A DNA stretch of 64,000 nucleotides, taken from assembly GCF_019052805.1 (NCBI RefSeq), contig NZ_JAHQRJ010000002.1, positions 620,001 through 684,000 on the forward strand, in the 5' to 3' direction. A model generated the notes under the pieces. That model was not told the origin of the DNA and did no database searches. It worked only from the letters and a program-made list of their open reading frames with translations. This stretch comes from Noviherbaspirillum sp. L7-7A (GTDB taxonomy: Bacteria; Pseudomonadota; Gammaproteobacteria; Burkholderiales; Burkholderiaceae_D). The position numbers were made by a program, and so were the translations under genes. Position 1 is the stretch's first letter; each line of letters starts with the position of its first letter. Below, piece by piece: positions 54,090-63,331 of this stretch.

Positions 54090-54845
54090 ATGCACCTGAC
54101 TCCCGCCATCCTCGCCGCCTTCACGCCCACCGGCAAGCTGCGCGCCTCAATCAACCTGGGCAATCCCATCCTCGCCAATACCGATGTCAGCGGCCAGCCC
54201 GGCGGCGTCTCGGTCGACCTGGCCAGGGAGCTGGCCACCACCCTGGGCGTGGAACTGGAGTTGGTGGTGTTCGACGCCGCCGGCAAGTCAGTGCAGGCGG
54301 TGGCCGCGGAAGAAGCCGACATCGGCTTCTTCGCCATCGACCCGCTGCGCGGTGCCGAGATCGCGTTCACCGCGCCCTATGTGCTGATCGAGGGCTATTA
54401 CCTGGTAAAGGACGATTCCCCGCTGCGCACCAACGCGGAAGTCGACCGCGCCGGCCACCGGGTGGTGGTCGGCAAGGGCAGCGCCTATGACCTGTACCTG
54501 AGCCGCACCCTGGCCCATGCGCAGATCCTGCGCGCGCCTACTTCGCCGACCGTGGTCGAGACCTTCCTGCGCGAGGGCGCCGAAGTCGCCGCTGGCGTTA
54601 AACAGCAGTTGCAGGCCGATGCCGAAAAAGCCAGCGGCCTGCGGCTGCTGGACCAGTGCTTCATGGTGATCCGCCAAGCCATGGGCCTGCCCAAGAGCCG
54701 CGGCGCCGAGGCGGCGGAATTCCTGCGCGCCTTCGTCGAGCAGAGGAAGGCCAGCGGCTTCGTGGCGGCGTCGCTGCAGCGGCATGGTATACAGGGCGCG
54801 TCGGTGGCGCCGGCCGGTGCTGACGGAGAGATGTTGCAAAAATAA
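54090..54845 (+). CDS. Family 3-like solute-binding domain protein lacking a signal peptide
   Basis: The 251-residue protein has the periplasmic binding fold of polar amino-acid ABC receptors: LRASINLGNPILANTDVSGQ, GGVSVDLARELATTLGVELE and ADIGFFAIDPLRGAEIAFTA. It begins MHLTPAILAAFTPTGKLRAS without a hydrophobic signal sequence. Unless exported by another route it would act in the cytoplasm, perhaps as an enzyme (cyclohexadienyl-dehydratase-like) or ligand sensor. It sits 25 bp after the GntR gene and 200 bp before the Tct genes. Confidence 0.82.
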   Translation: MHLTPAILAAFTPTGKLRASINLGNPILANTDVSGQPGGVSVDLARELATTLGVELELVVFDAAGKSVQAVAAEEADIGFFAIDPLRGAEIAFTAPYVLIEGYYLVKDDSPLRTNAEVDRAGHRVVVGKGSAYDLYLSRTLAHAQILRAPTSPTVVETFLREGAEVAAGVKQQLQADAEKASGLRLLDQCFMVIRQAMGLPKSRGAEAAEFLRAFVEQRKASGFVAASLQRHGIQGASVAPAGADGEMLQK

Positions 54846-55048
54846 AACAGGGTGCCACTAGTGTTTTAGTGGATCACGTTCCTTTAACGGCTGGCAAGCC
54901 AGCCATACGCTATGCTGATTGCCTTCGTTTGTCCTAGATGCAGGGCAGCCCAGCAGGCAATGCTGTCGGTCCGCGCCCCGTGCCCGGACTGTTCATAACC
55001 AGAAATCCGCACCGCAAAAAACACGGTGCTTTCAAGAGGAGATGTTGC

Positions 55049-56029
55049 ATGTATAAGGCCAATAACATGTTTGCCCGTGCCGGTCGCGCCGTGGCAATCG
55101 CCGCCGCGTTCGCCGCCGCCGCGCCGGTGATGGCGCAGGCGCCGATGGAACTGAAAATCATCGCGCCGGCCGCACCGGGCGGCGGCTGGGATGGCGCCTC
55201 GCGCTCGTTGCAGCAGGCCATGGTCGCGGCCGGCGCCGCCAAGAGCGTGCAGGTGGTCAATGTGCCCGGCGCCGGCGGCACCGTGGGCCTGGCACAGTTC
55301 GCCAACGGCGCCAAGGGCGACGGCAACCAGATGATGGTGATGGGCATCACCATGTTGGGCGCGGTGCTGACCAACAAGTCGCCGGTGAGCCTGGATAGCG
55401 TCTCCCCAATCGCACGCCTGACCGCCGACCCGCTGGTGGTGGTGGTGCCGGCGAATTCGCCGCACAAGAGCATCAAGGACCTGGCCGCGGCCATCAAGGC
55501 CGACACCTCCAAGGTGGTCTGGGCCGGCGGTTCGGCCGGCGGCGCCGACCATATCCTGGCCGGCCTGGTGGCCAAGGCCGCCGGCGGCGACGCCAGCAAG
55601 CTCAACTATGTGCCGTTCTCGGGCGGCGGCGAGGCGCTGGCCGAGATGCTGGGCGGACGTGTGGCCGCCGGCGTGTCCGGCTACGGCGAATTCGAAAGCA
55701 TGATCAAGTCGGGCAAGCTGCGCGCGCTGGCCATTGCCTCCGGCAAGCGCATTCCCGGCGTGGAAGTGCCCACGCTCAAGGAGCAGGGCCTGGATGTGGA
55801 ACTGGTCAACTGGCGCGGCATCGTAGCGGCGCCCGGCATCACGCCCGAGCAGCGCAATGCGCTGTCGGCCGCGGTCGAGAAGACCGCGAAGTCGCCCGAG
55901 TGGGCCAAGATCCTGAAGGCGCGCGGCTGGGACGATGCCTATCTGCCGGCTGACCAGTTCGCCACCTTCATGAAGGCCGACCAGGCCCGCGTGAAGGACA
56001 TCCTAACCTCGATCGGCCTGGTGAAATGA
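55049..56029 (+). CDS. tctC: Tripartite tricarboxylate transporter, periplasmic receptor
   Basis: The 326-residue receptor has a signal peptide (AVAIAAAFAAAAPVMAQA) and mature motifs LKIIAPAAPGGGWDGASRSL and VVNVPGAGGTVGLAQF. AAGAGGAGAT precedes ATG 55049. It is the only one of the three Bug-type proteins here with its own membrane partners, so it is a true TctC. The likely ligand is citrate, aconitate or a related tricarboxylate, given the aconitase nearby. Confidence 0.93.
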   Translation: MYKANNMFARAGRAVAIAAAFAAAAPVMAQAPMELKIIAPAAPGGGWDGASRSLQQAMVAAGAAKSVQVVNVPGAGGTVGLAQFANGAKGDGNQMMVMGITMLGAVLTNKSPVSLDSVSPIARLTADPLVVVVPANSPHKSIKDLAAAIKADTSKVVWAGGSAGGADHILAGLVAKAAGGDASKLNYVPFSGGGEALAEMLGGRVAAGVSGYGEFESMIKSGKLRALAIASGKRIPGVEVPTLKEQGLDVELVNWRGIVAAPGITPEQRNALSAAVEKTAKSPEWAKILKARGWDDAYLPADQFATFMKADQARVKDILTSIGLVK

Positions 56030-56523
56030 CCACCGGCAAGGATGGTTCAGTGCCCGCCGGACGGGCACCCCTGGTGGTCGGCGTGATCCTACTCGGCCTG
56101 GCCGGGCTGACCCTGTTCGATTCCTTTGGCGTGGCGTCCGGCATGGGGCCGAATGTCGGTCCGTCGGCGGCGATGAAGCTGATCGCACTGCTGCTGGCCG
56201 GCCTGGGCGTGGCGCATCTGGTGCAGGCGCTGCGCCTGGCCGGACTGCGTCAGGCGCAGGACCCGGAAGACAAGGTCAATCCGGGCTCGCTCGCGTGGGT
56301 GTTCGCCGGGCTGGTGCTGCAGATCGTCACGCTGTCGTTTGGCGCCGGTTTCATCATCTCGTCCGCCATCCTGTTCGCCTTCACCGCCTGCGGCTTCGGC
56401 CGCTCGCTCAGGTCGCTCGGGCCGGTCTATGGCCTGGTGCTGAGCACGGTGGTGTACCTGTTCTTCACCAAGGCGCTCGGGCTGTCGCTGCCGATGGGCC
56501 CGCTAGAGCGGCTGCTGGGATAA
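56026..56523 (+). CDS. tctB: Tripartite tricarboxylate transporter, small membrane subunit
   Basis: The 165-residue protein has four membrane helices and the TctB-like N-terminal helix with [20 protein letters not shown], then [20 protein letters not shown]. It overlaps tctC by 4 bp (ATGA). It associates with TctA in the inner membrane. Confidence 0.92.
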   Translation: MTTGKDGSVPAGRAPLVVGVILLGLAGLTLFDSFGVASGMGPNVGPSAAMKLIALLLAGLGVAHLVQALRLAGLRQAQDPEDKVNPGSLAWVFAGLVLQIVTLSFGAGFIISSAILFAFTACGFGRSLRSLGPVYGLVLSTVVYLFFTKALGLSLPMGPLERLLG

Positions 56524-56533
56524 GGGAGATAAC

Positions 56534-58033
56534 ATGGAATCGCTTTCACTCCTGGCCGACGGCATCTGGATTGCGCTGCAGCCGGGCAACCTGCTCTTCG
56601 CCGGCATTGGCGTCTTGCTCGGCACCCTGGTCGGCATCCTGCCCGGCATCAGCCCGTCGCTGACGGTGGCGCTGCTGCTACCGGTGACCTTCAAGCTCGA
56701 CCCGACCGGCTCGATCATCATGTTCGCCGGCATTTACTTTGGCGGCATGTATGGCAGCTCCACCACCGCCATCCTGATCAACACGCCGGGCGAGGCGGCC
56801 TCGATCGCTACTGCGATCGAAGGCTACAAGATGGCGCTGTCCGGTCGCGCCGGCCCGGCGCTGGCCACCGCGGCCATCGGCTCCTTCGTCGCCGGCACCA
56901 TTGCCACTTTCCTGCTGGCGCTTCTGGCGCCCACCATCGTCGACCTGGCCGTGCAATTCGGCCCGTGGGACTATTTCGCGCTGATGGTGGTGGCATTTGT
57001 CACCGTGTCAGCCACCTTCGGCAGCTCGGTGCTGCGCGGCCTGACAAGCCTGGCGCTGGGCCTGTTCCTGGGCCTGATTGGTATCGACAAGCTGACCGGC
57101 CAGGCGCGCCTGGCCTTTGGCGTGCCGGCGCTGATGGACGGCATTTCGATCACCACGTTGGCAGTTGGTTTATTTGCGATGGGCGAGGCGTTGTATGTCG
57201 CTTCCCGCTTCAAGAACGTGACTGAGCGGGTGGAACCGGTCAGCGGTTCGCTGTGGATGACGAAGGCAGACTGGAATGCTTCCTGGAAAGCCTGGCTGCG
57301 CGGCACGGCGCTGGGCTTTCCGATCGGCGCGCTGCCCGCCGGCGGCGCCGAAGTGCCGACGCTCTTGTCCTATACCCTTGAGCGCAGGCTGACCAAAAAC
57401 CCGGAGCAGTTCGGCCGCGGCGCCATCGAAGGCGTGGCCGGCCCGGAAGCGGCCAACAATGCGTCGGCCACCGGCACCCTGGTACCGCTGCTGGCGCTGG
57501 GCCTGCCGACATCGGCCACCGCTGCCATGATGCTGGCCGGCTTCCAGCAGTACGGCCTGGTGCCCGGACCGCTGCTCTTCACCACCAACCCCGAGATGGT
57601 CTGGGGCCTGATCGCCAGCTTCCTGGTGGGCAACCTGATGCTCTTGGTGCTGAACCTGCCGCTGGTAGGCCTGTGGGTCAAGCTGCTGGCCATTCCGCAG
57701 GCCTGGTTGTATGCCGGCATCCTGGTGTTTGCCGCGATGGGCACGCTTGCCGCCAATCCCTCGGTGGTGGAACTGACGATGCTGGTGGTGTTCGGCGTGG
57801 CCGGCTACCTGATGCGCTGCTGGGACTATCCGGTGGCGCCGATGATTGTTGGGCTGATCCTCGGGCCGATGGCAGAAAGCCAGTTCCGCCGGGCGCTGCA
57901 GGTCAGCCTGGGCGACTACCTGGTGTTCTTCAAGCACCCGGTGTCGGCCAGCCTGCTAGCCATTGCGGTGGTGGCCCTGCTGGCGCCGCTGCTGTTCAAG
58001 GGCCTGCGACGCTTCAGGGGCAGCGACGAGTAG
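56534..58033 (+). CDS. tctA: Tripartite tricarboxylate transporter, large permease subunit
   Basis: The 499-residue permease has about twelve helices and TctA signatures: [40 protein letters not shown] and the second-half repeat [18 protein letters not shown] with [12 protein letters not shown]. It moves tricarboxylates delivered by TctC with cation symport. AGGGAG lies before ATG 56534. The operon ends at the hairpin 58054-58076. Confidence 0.94.
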   Translation: MESLSLLADGIWIALQPGNLLFAGIGVLLGTLVGILPGISPSLTVALLLPVTFKLDPTGSIIMFAGIYFGGMYGSSTTAILINTPGEAASIATAIEGYKMALSGRAGPALATAAIGSFVAGTIATFLLALLAPTIVDLAVQFGPWDYFALMVVAFVTVSATFGSSVLRGLTSLALGLFLGLIGIDKLTGQARLAFGVPALMDGISITTLAVGLFAMGEALYVASRFKNVTERVEPVSGSLWMTKADWNASWKAWLRGTALGFPIGALPAGGAEVPTLLSYTLERRLTKNPEQFGRGAIEGVAGPEAANNASATGTLVPLLALGLPTSATAAMMLAGFQQYGLVPGPLLFTTNPEMVWGLIASFLVGNLMLLVLNLPLVGLWVKLLAIPQAWLYAGILVFAAMGTLAANPSVVELTMLVVFGVAGYLMRCWDYPVAPMIVGLILGPMAESQFRRALQVSLGDYLVFFKHPVSASLLAIAVVALLAPLLFKGLRRFRGSDE

Positions 58034-58053
58034 CACCGCGCTGCCTTCACTGC

Positions 58054-58076
58054 GGCGGGCCCTGCCAGGGCCCGCC
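58054..58076. terminator. GC-rich hairpin between tctA and the MFS gene
   Basis: A 9-bp all-G/C stem (58054-58062 with 58068-58076) with a 5-nt loop fills the 45-bp convergent gap. There is no T-tract; it may still separate the two opposed transcripts. Confidence 0.55.
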
Positions 58077-58078
58077 AT

Positions 58079-59299
58079 TCACTGCGCGGCCGCCCTGGCC
58101 GCACGTGCCCGGCGCCGGTACAGCAGGCCGACGATGGCCGAAGCAATGCCGGATGCCGCACCCACGCCCAGCGCCCAGCGCGGTCCGAAGGTGTCGGCCA
58201 CCCAGCCCACCGCCGGCGCGCCCAGCGGTGTGGCACCCATCAGGATCGCCAGCAAAATCGCCATCACCCGGCCACGCATGGCCGGCTCGGTCGACAGCTG
58301 CACCACGCTGTTGGTCGAGGTGGTGAAGGTCTGTGCAGAAATCCCCACTAGCACCAGCATCGCGCCGAAGGTCTGGTAGCTTGGCATCAGCGCGGCCAGC
58401 GCGCAGCCCAGGCCGAACAGCGCCGAGGAATTGACCAGCCGCGCAATATGCGGCTGGGCGCGCGACGCGGTAAACAGCGCGCCGGCCACTGATCCCACTG
58501 CCATCGCCGAACTGAGCACGCCGTAATGGCCGGCGCCGGCATGGTAGGCGCCGACCGCCATGGTCGAGATGAAGATTGGGAAATTTAGGCCGAAGGTCCC
58601 CAGCAGGAACAGCATGAACAGCACGGTCTTCAGGTCGGGCCGGTCCCACACATAGCGCAGGCCCGCCAGCAGCCCGCCTTCCGCGCGCGGCGCCCGGCCG
58701 CGCCGGTGCAGCTCGGCCACCCGCAGCATGGCCAGCGAACCCAGCACCGCGATATAGGACAGTGCATTGATCAGGAATACCCAGCCGGTGCCCACAGACG
58801 CGATCAGCAGGCCGGCCACCGCCGGGCCTATCATGCGGGCGGCGTTGAAGGAGGTGGAGTTGAGCGCGACTGCATTGGTCAGGTGCTGCTCGCCCACCAG
58901 CTCGGAGACGAAGGTCTGGCGCGCCGGCGCATCGAAGGCGCTGACGCAGCCGAGCAGGAAGGCGAACAGGTAGACCTGCCACAGCTGCGCCACGCCCGAC
59001 AGCGTCAGCAGGCCCAGGCCAAGCGCCAGCAGGGCCATTGCGCACTGGGTAGCCAGCAATACCTTGCGGCGGTCGTAGCGGTCGGCCACATAGCCGGTCA
59101 GGGGCAACAGCAGCAGCGACGGCCCGAACTGCAGCGACATCACGATGCCCACCGCAGTGGCGCTGTTATCGGTCAGTTCAGTCAGCACCAGCCAGTCCTG
59201 GGCGGTGCGCTGCATCCAGGTGCCGACATTGGACACCAGCGCGCCGGCGGTCCATACCCGGTAGTTGTAGCCGGCCAGCGAGCGGAAGGTATTGATCAT
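58079..59299 (-). CDS. MFS transporter of the EntS/MFS_3 exporter type
   Basis: The 406-residue carrier begins MINTFRSLAGYNYRVWTAGA, with GTWMQRTAQDWLVL in helix 1, YVADRYDRRKVL in loop 2-3 and DAPARQTFVSELV in loop 4-5. These are hallmarks of the EntS-like exporter group, which includes siderophore exporters and many multidrug-like proteins. ATG 59299 is chosen because the frame beyond it (to 59368) is not hydrophobic and does not fit the family. The substrate is unknown. Confidence 0.9.
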   Translation of the reverse strand: MINTFRSLAGYNYRVWTAGALVSNVGTWMQRTAQDWLVLTELTDNSATAVGIVMSLQFGPSLLLLPLTGYVADRYDRRKVLLATQCAMALLALGLGLLTLSGVAQLWQVYLFAFLLGCVSAFDAPARQTFVSELVGEQHLTNAVALNSTSFNAARMIGPAVAGLLIASVGTGWVFLINALSYIAVLGSLAMLRVAELHRRGRAPRAEGGLLAGLRYVWDRPDLKTVLFMLFLLGTFGLNFPIFISTMAVGAYHAGAGHYGVLSSAMAVGSVAGALFTASRAQPHIARLVNSSALFGLGCALAALMPSYQTFGAMLVLVGISAQTFTTSTNSVVQLSTEPAMRGRVMAILLAILMGATPLGAPAVGWVADTFGPRWALGVGAASGIASAIVGLLYRRRARAARAAAQ

Positions 59300-59564
59300 C
59301 CGGCCCGCCGTTGTGGCGCAAGCCGCGCGGGCCGCGGGCGTCGATGGAGAACGACAGGCAACATGCAATGGCTTTCAAGGCGTCCGGACGGTACAGAAGT
59401 CGTTCATTATCCGGATTTCGCCGGCCAGCCTGTTGACCGGAAACGGTCGTCTGGCCTGCCGCAGCGTGGCGGCCGGCCTTGATCGGACGCAGGATGCGTC
59501 GCGATGAGCATGCTCTAATCGCTGTTCGCTTGAAGTTGTTTTATCAGCAACGGAGTACTGCGGC

Positions 59565-61118
59565 ATGCATATCCAGCATCAACATCCATCCCGACGGCGG
59601 CATCCCGGATTCCTGGTCCTGGCGCTGCTTCCGGTTTTCCTTGCGCTGTACGCCACCCAGCCGCTGGGACTGGCGATTTCGCCAGACTCGGTCGATTACC
59701 TGGCCGCTGCTCGCAATCTCGAGCTGGGACGCGGCTTCGTCGGCTACACCGGCGAGCGGATGACGTCCTGGCCGCCACTGTTTCCCGCCCTGCTGTCACT
59801 CTTCCAGCAGATGGGCTTTTCCACGCTTGGCGCCGCCCGCCTGCTCAATGCGCTGCTGTGGGGCGGCACCACGCTGCTGGCCGCGCTGTGGATCGCGTCG
59901 GTCACGCGCTCGACCGTGCTGGCGCTCCTCGCCGCGCTGTGGATCGCGCTGTCACCGATGCTGCTGTATTACGCCAGCATGCTCTGGTCGGAGCCGCTGT
60001 TCGTGGCGCTGGTGGTAGCCGCCTTGTATGCGCTGACACGCTGCCTGGCCGCGCCGACCTGGAGCCATGTGATCCTGGCCGCGGTGCTGGCCGGCGCGGC
60101 AACCCAGCAGCGCTATGCGGGCGGCATCGCCGTCATCGTCGGTACCTTCGGCCTGATGTTTCTGCGCCGGGATGTCGGTTTCCTGCGCCGCATTCCAGCC
60201 GCCTTCGTCTATGGCCTGATCGCCACCGTGCCGACCGCGATCTGGTTGGAGCGCAACCTGCGGATTTCCGGCACGCTGACCGGCGAGCGCCTGCCGTCCA
60301 TCTTCGGCCCTCGCGAGATCATCGCGCAATCGCTGTCTGCGATCGGCGAGACGGTGCTGCCCAGCCGCCTGCAGGCATTGAACGAGGCGGCCGGTGGCGT
60401 GATCCTGCTGGCGGTGGTCGCGGCACCGCTGCTGGTCTGGCTGCGCCGCCGGACTGACCGGCCCCTGCTGGTTTCCTCCATCGTGCTGGCGCTGTTCGTG
60501 CTGGTCTATACCGTCTTCATCATGGTGGTGGCCGAGCGCTCCAATACCTGCTGCGTCGACCGTTTCCTGGGCGTGAACACACCGCTGCTGGTAATACAGG
60601 GCGCGTTTATTGCACATGCGCTGCTGGGTGCGCGGGCGCTTTACCTGAAGCGGGCGCTGGCTTTGGCCTTTCTGGCGGCGCTTTCCATCCCGGCTACCCG
60701 CACAGTGGTGGCTACGGTCAGGCATGCGACGACCTACCAGAGCTATCACATCGGCGAGATCCAGGCATTCAAGGACTATGCGTTGCCGCCGGACGCGCTG
60801 GTGTATTCGAACCGGCCGGAAGTGGCCTGGGTGGAGGCGAGGGTGGACTACGTGCAGTATTCACCGATGCTGGGTCGATATTCATCGACCGTGGTCTCCA
60901 GCACAATGCCGGCCTTTCACGCAGAGATTGCGCGCAATCCGGGCAGACCGGCGTTCCTGGTCTGGTTCAGGGAGAAGGGGCGGGATTATCTGCATACGCT
61001 GGAGGATATCCGCCGGGAGGTGCAGCTGGAGCCGCTTGGGGAGCGGGAGGGGGTGATGCTCTTCCGGATCGCCGGGCTGCGCGGCCAGGAGCGGACGGCG
61101 CAAGCAGCAGCGAGGTAG
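59565..61118 (+). CDS. GT-C-fold membrane glycosyltransferase-like protein (GT39/ArnT-like)
   Basis: The 517-residue protein has about ten membrane helices and an early acidic motif, ISPDSVDYLAAARNLELGRG, followed by TSWPPLFPALLSLFQ, the layout of polyprenyl-phosphate-dependent glycosyltransferases such as ArnT. The C-terminal 110 residues form a soluble periplasmic domain. It would use an undecaprenyl-phosphate sugar to decorate lipid A, a glycan or a protein; the acceptor is unknown. A CGGAG site precedes ATG 59565. Confidence 0.78.
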   Translation: MHIQHQHPSRRRHPGFLVLALLPVFLALYATQPLGLAISPDSVDYLAAARNLELGRGFVGYTGERMTSWPPLFPALLSLFQQMGFSTLGAARLLNALLWGGTTLLAALWIASVTRSTVLALLAALWIALSPMLLYYASMLWSEPLFVALVVAALYALTRCLAAPTWSHVILAAVLAGAATQQRYAGGIAVIVGTFGLMFLRRDVGFLRRIPAAFVYGLIATVPTAIWLERNLRISGTLTGERLPSIFGPREIIAQSLSAIGETVLPSRLQALNEAAGGVILLAVVAAPLLVWLRRRTDRPLLVSSIVLALFVLVYTVFIMVVAERSNTCCVDRFLGVNTPLLVIQGAFIAHALLGARALYLKRALALAFLAALSIPATRTVVATVRHATTYQSYHIGEIQAFKDYALPPDALVYSNRPEVAWVEARVDYVQYSPMLGRYSSTVVSSTMPAFHAEIARNPGRPAFLVWFREKGRDYLHTLEDIRREVQLEPLGEREGVMLFRIAGLRGQERTAQAAAR

Positions 61119-61120
61119 TT

Positions 61121-61288
61121 CGTAGCCTGGGTGATGCGCAGCGCAACCCGGGCCATCCATTGCTGAAGCCAGCCGCTGTACTAGCGGTGCGAAAAAGGCT
61201 GGGGTTGAGAATGGGCCAGGGAAAGCTTGGAAGCGTCTCTTCTACAACTGATGCAAGCCCGGGTTGCGCTGCGCTCACCCAGGCTACG
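61121..61288. repeat. Inverted pair of a dispersed CGTAGCCTGGGTG-type element
   Basis: The arms at 61121-61153 and 61257-61288 are complementary apart from one extra base, separated by about 100 bp. Each contains GCGCAGCGCAACCCGGGC or its complement, a type of short element commonly scattered in betaproteobacterial genomes. It follows the glycosyltransferase gene and may act as a terminator-like structure. Confidence 0.7.
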
Positions 61289-61755
61289 GCCGCTACTTTC
61301 GGTAACGTCGCACTGAGCAGCATAAACAGACGAAGGCCGGCCCTGATGCGAGCCCGCCTTATCAAAAAAAACACGAACTGCCTGCGCAGAAAAAAATTCA
61401 TTACTCTGCTCAGACTAAAACGCGGGAAAAGCCACGATTCACCCCTCTGTTTTCCATTCCTCCTCGCGCCGACGCCTGCGAATATGACGCTAATTGATTG
61501 CGTGAATTCGGCCCAATGCGCAAGTCAATGATCCAAAAGGCAATTTTTCCTAGATTTTGCGTCATTGCCCGATGTTTTACTGAACCGGGATTTGATTTTT
61601 CCTTAAAGAAAAATTGATACTGGGAAATACATTTGGCATAATTTCCTCCTTTGGCAACGCTGCGGCATGTCGATCTGCATTGTGCATTTCAAAAAAGAAA
61701 TCAAATTGTCGCGTCAATTTTCTGAAATCCTTCGCCTTCTTACTCCCCTCCCATT
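61289..61755. other. Intergenic region upstream of the export operon
   Basis: About 470 bp, markedly more AT-rich than its surroundings, with poly-A and poly-T runs near 61366, 61391 and 61600. It has no credible gene and probably contains the operon promoter. Confidence 0.4.
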
Positions 61756-63321
61756 GTGAACAAACAGTTAATCACTTCGACGCCGTCGGCGGCCTTTTCA
61801 TTCGCCCGTCTCGCAAGGCCGCTGGCCATACTCTCCGCCGCCGCCGCGTTGTCGGCCTGTTCCGGCCTGCGGCCGGCGCCGCTCGGGGCGGCTGACACGC
61901 TCCCGGTGAACCAGGCCGACCGCCAGGCGATGCGCAAGGATGTCGAGCCGATCAGCGGGCCGCTGACGCTGGAAAATGCGATCGCGCGGGCGCTGAAGTA
62001 CAACCTGGACCGGCGTTCCCGAATGATGGAAGAGGCGCTGGCGCTGAACCAGTTCGATGTGAGCCAGTACGACATGCTGCCGAAGCTCGTGGCGCAGGCC
62101 GGCTATGTTACCCGCGACACCGACCGCATCAGCCTGTCGCGCAATGCGGCCACCGGCGACCTGTCGCCGTCGCAGTTCATATCGCAGGAACGCAACCGCG
62201 TGGTGGGCGACCTCGGCCTGACCTGGAATTTGCTTGACTTTGGCATGGGCTACTACGGCGCGCGTCAGCAGGCTGACCGCTTCCTGATCGCGTCCGAGAA
62301 GCGCCGCCGCGCAATGCACCTGCTGATGCAGGATGTGCGCACCGCGTTCTGGCGCGCCGCCAGCGCCCAGAAGCTGCAGGCCGATGTGGAAAAGACCATT
62401 GCCGCCGCCGAGGAAGCGCTCGCCGATGCACGCCGGGCCGAGGAGGAGCGGGTGCGCAATCCGATGGACACTCTGCGCTACCAGCGCCAGCTGCTGGAAA
62501 ATTTGCGCCTGCTGGAAGCGGTCAGCCAGGAGCTGACCTCGGCCCAGGTGGAACTGGCCGCGCTGATCAACGCGCCCTTCGGCAGCCGCATCGAGGTCGC
62601 TGAAATGAAGATGGACGGCGCCGGCGCCGAACTGCTCAAGCTGCCGGTACAGGACATGGAGGAAGTGGCGCTGGCCGAGAATCCCGACCTGCGCGAGCAG
62701 CACTACAACGCCCGCATCGCCCGCGAGGAAACCCGCCGCACCATGGTGCGGCTGTTCCCGAATGTCTCGTTCGGCTATAACCTGAAATACGACTCCGATA
62801 AATACCTGGTGCACCGCCAGTGGAACGAGGCTGGCCTGCAACTGACGGCCAACCTGATGAACCTGTTCACCGGCCCCGCGCAGATCCGGCTGGCCGAAGC
62901 CGGCGTGGCGCTGGCCGACCAGCGCCGCATGGCAACCCAGCTAAGCGTGCTGACCCAGGTCCACCTGGGCCGGCTGCAGCTGATCAATGCCCGCAACCAG
63001 TTCGAACGGGCCGACGCCATCTACGGCACCGACCAGAAGATCGCCGCGCTGAGCCGCAACCGCGAGAGCGCCCAGGCACAGAGCAAGCTGGAGCGGGTCA
63101 GCAACGATACCGCCGCCATCCTTGGCCTGCTGCGCCGCTACCAGGCGCTGGCCCAGGTGCAGAAGATCGAAAGCCAGCTGCTGGCCAGCCTGGGCCTGGA
63201 GCCCACCATCGGCAGCACCAGCGAACTGTCGCTGGCCCAGCTGACCGAGCAGGTTGGCCGCAGTAACGATCCGCTGCAGATGATCCGCGCCGCCGGCGCC
63301 CCCAACCCGAAAGCCCAGTGA
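61756..63321 (+). CDS. TolC-family outer-membrane lipoprotein
   Basis: The 521-residue protein starts at GTG 61756 and has a lipoprotein signal (PLAILSAAAALSACSG, lipid-modified cysteine at about 35). Two outer-membrane-efflux repeats follow, with the conserved LTLENAIARALKYNLD, GDLGLTWNLLDFGMGYY and LTANLMNLFTGPAQIRLAE. It forms an export channel. It is first in an operon with a HlyD-type adaptor 10 bp downstream; the inner-membrane component must lie beyond the window. Confidence 0.9.
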   Translation: MNKQLITSTPSAAFSFARLARPLAILSAAAALSACSGLRPAPLGAADTLPVNQADRQAMRKDVEPISGPLTLENAIARALKYNLDRRSRMMEEALALNQFDVSQYDMLPKLVAQAGYVTRDTDRISLSRNAATGDLSPSQFISQERNRVVGDLGLTWNLLDFGMGYYGARQQADRFLIASEKRRRAMHLLMQDVRTAFWRAASAQKLQADVEKTIAAAEEALADARRAEEERVRNPMDTLRYQRQLLENLRLLEAVSQELTSAQVELAALINAPFGSRIEVAEMKMDGAGAELLKLPVQDMEEVALAENPDLREQHYNARIAREETRRTMVRLFPNVSFGYNLKYDSDKYLVHRQWNEAGLQLTANLMNLFTGPAQIRLAEAGVALADQRRMATQLSVLTQVHLGRLQLINARNQFERADAIYGTDQKIAALSRNRESAQAQSKLERVSNDTAAILGLLRRYQALAQVQKIESQLLASLGLEPTIGSTSELSLAQLTEQVGRSNDPLQMIRAAGAPNPKAQ

Positions 63322-63331
63322 AAGCAGCCTC

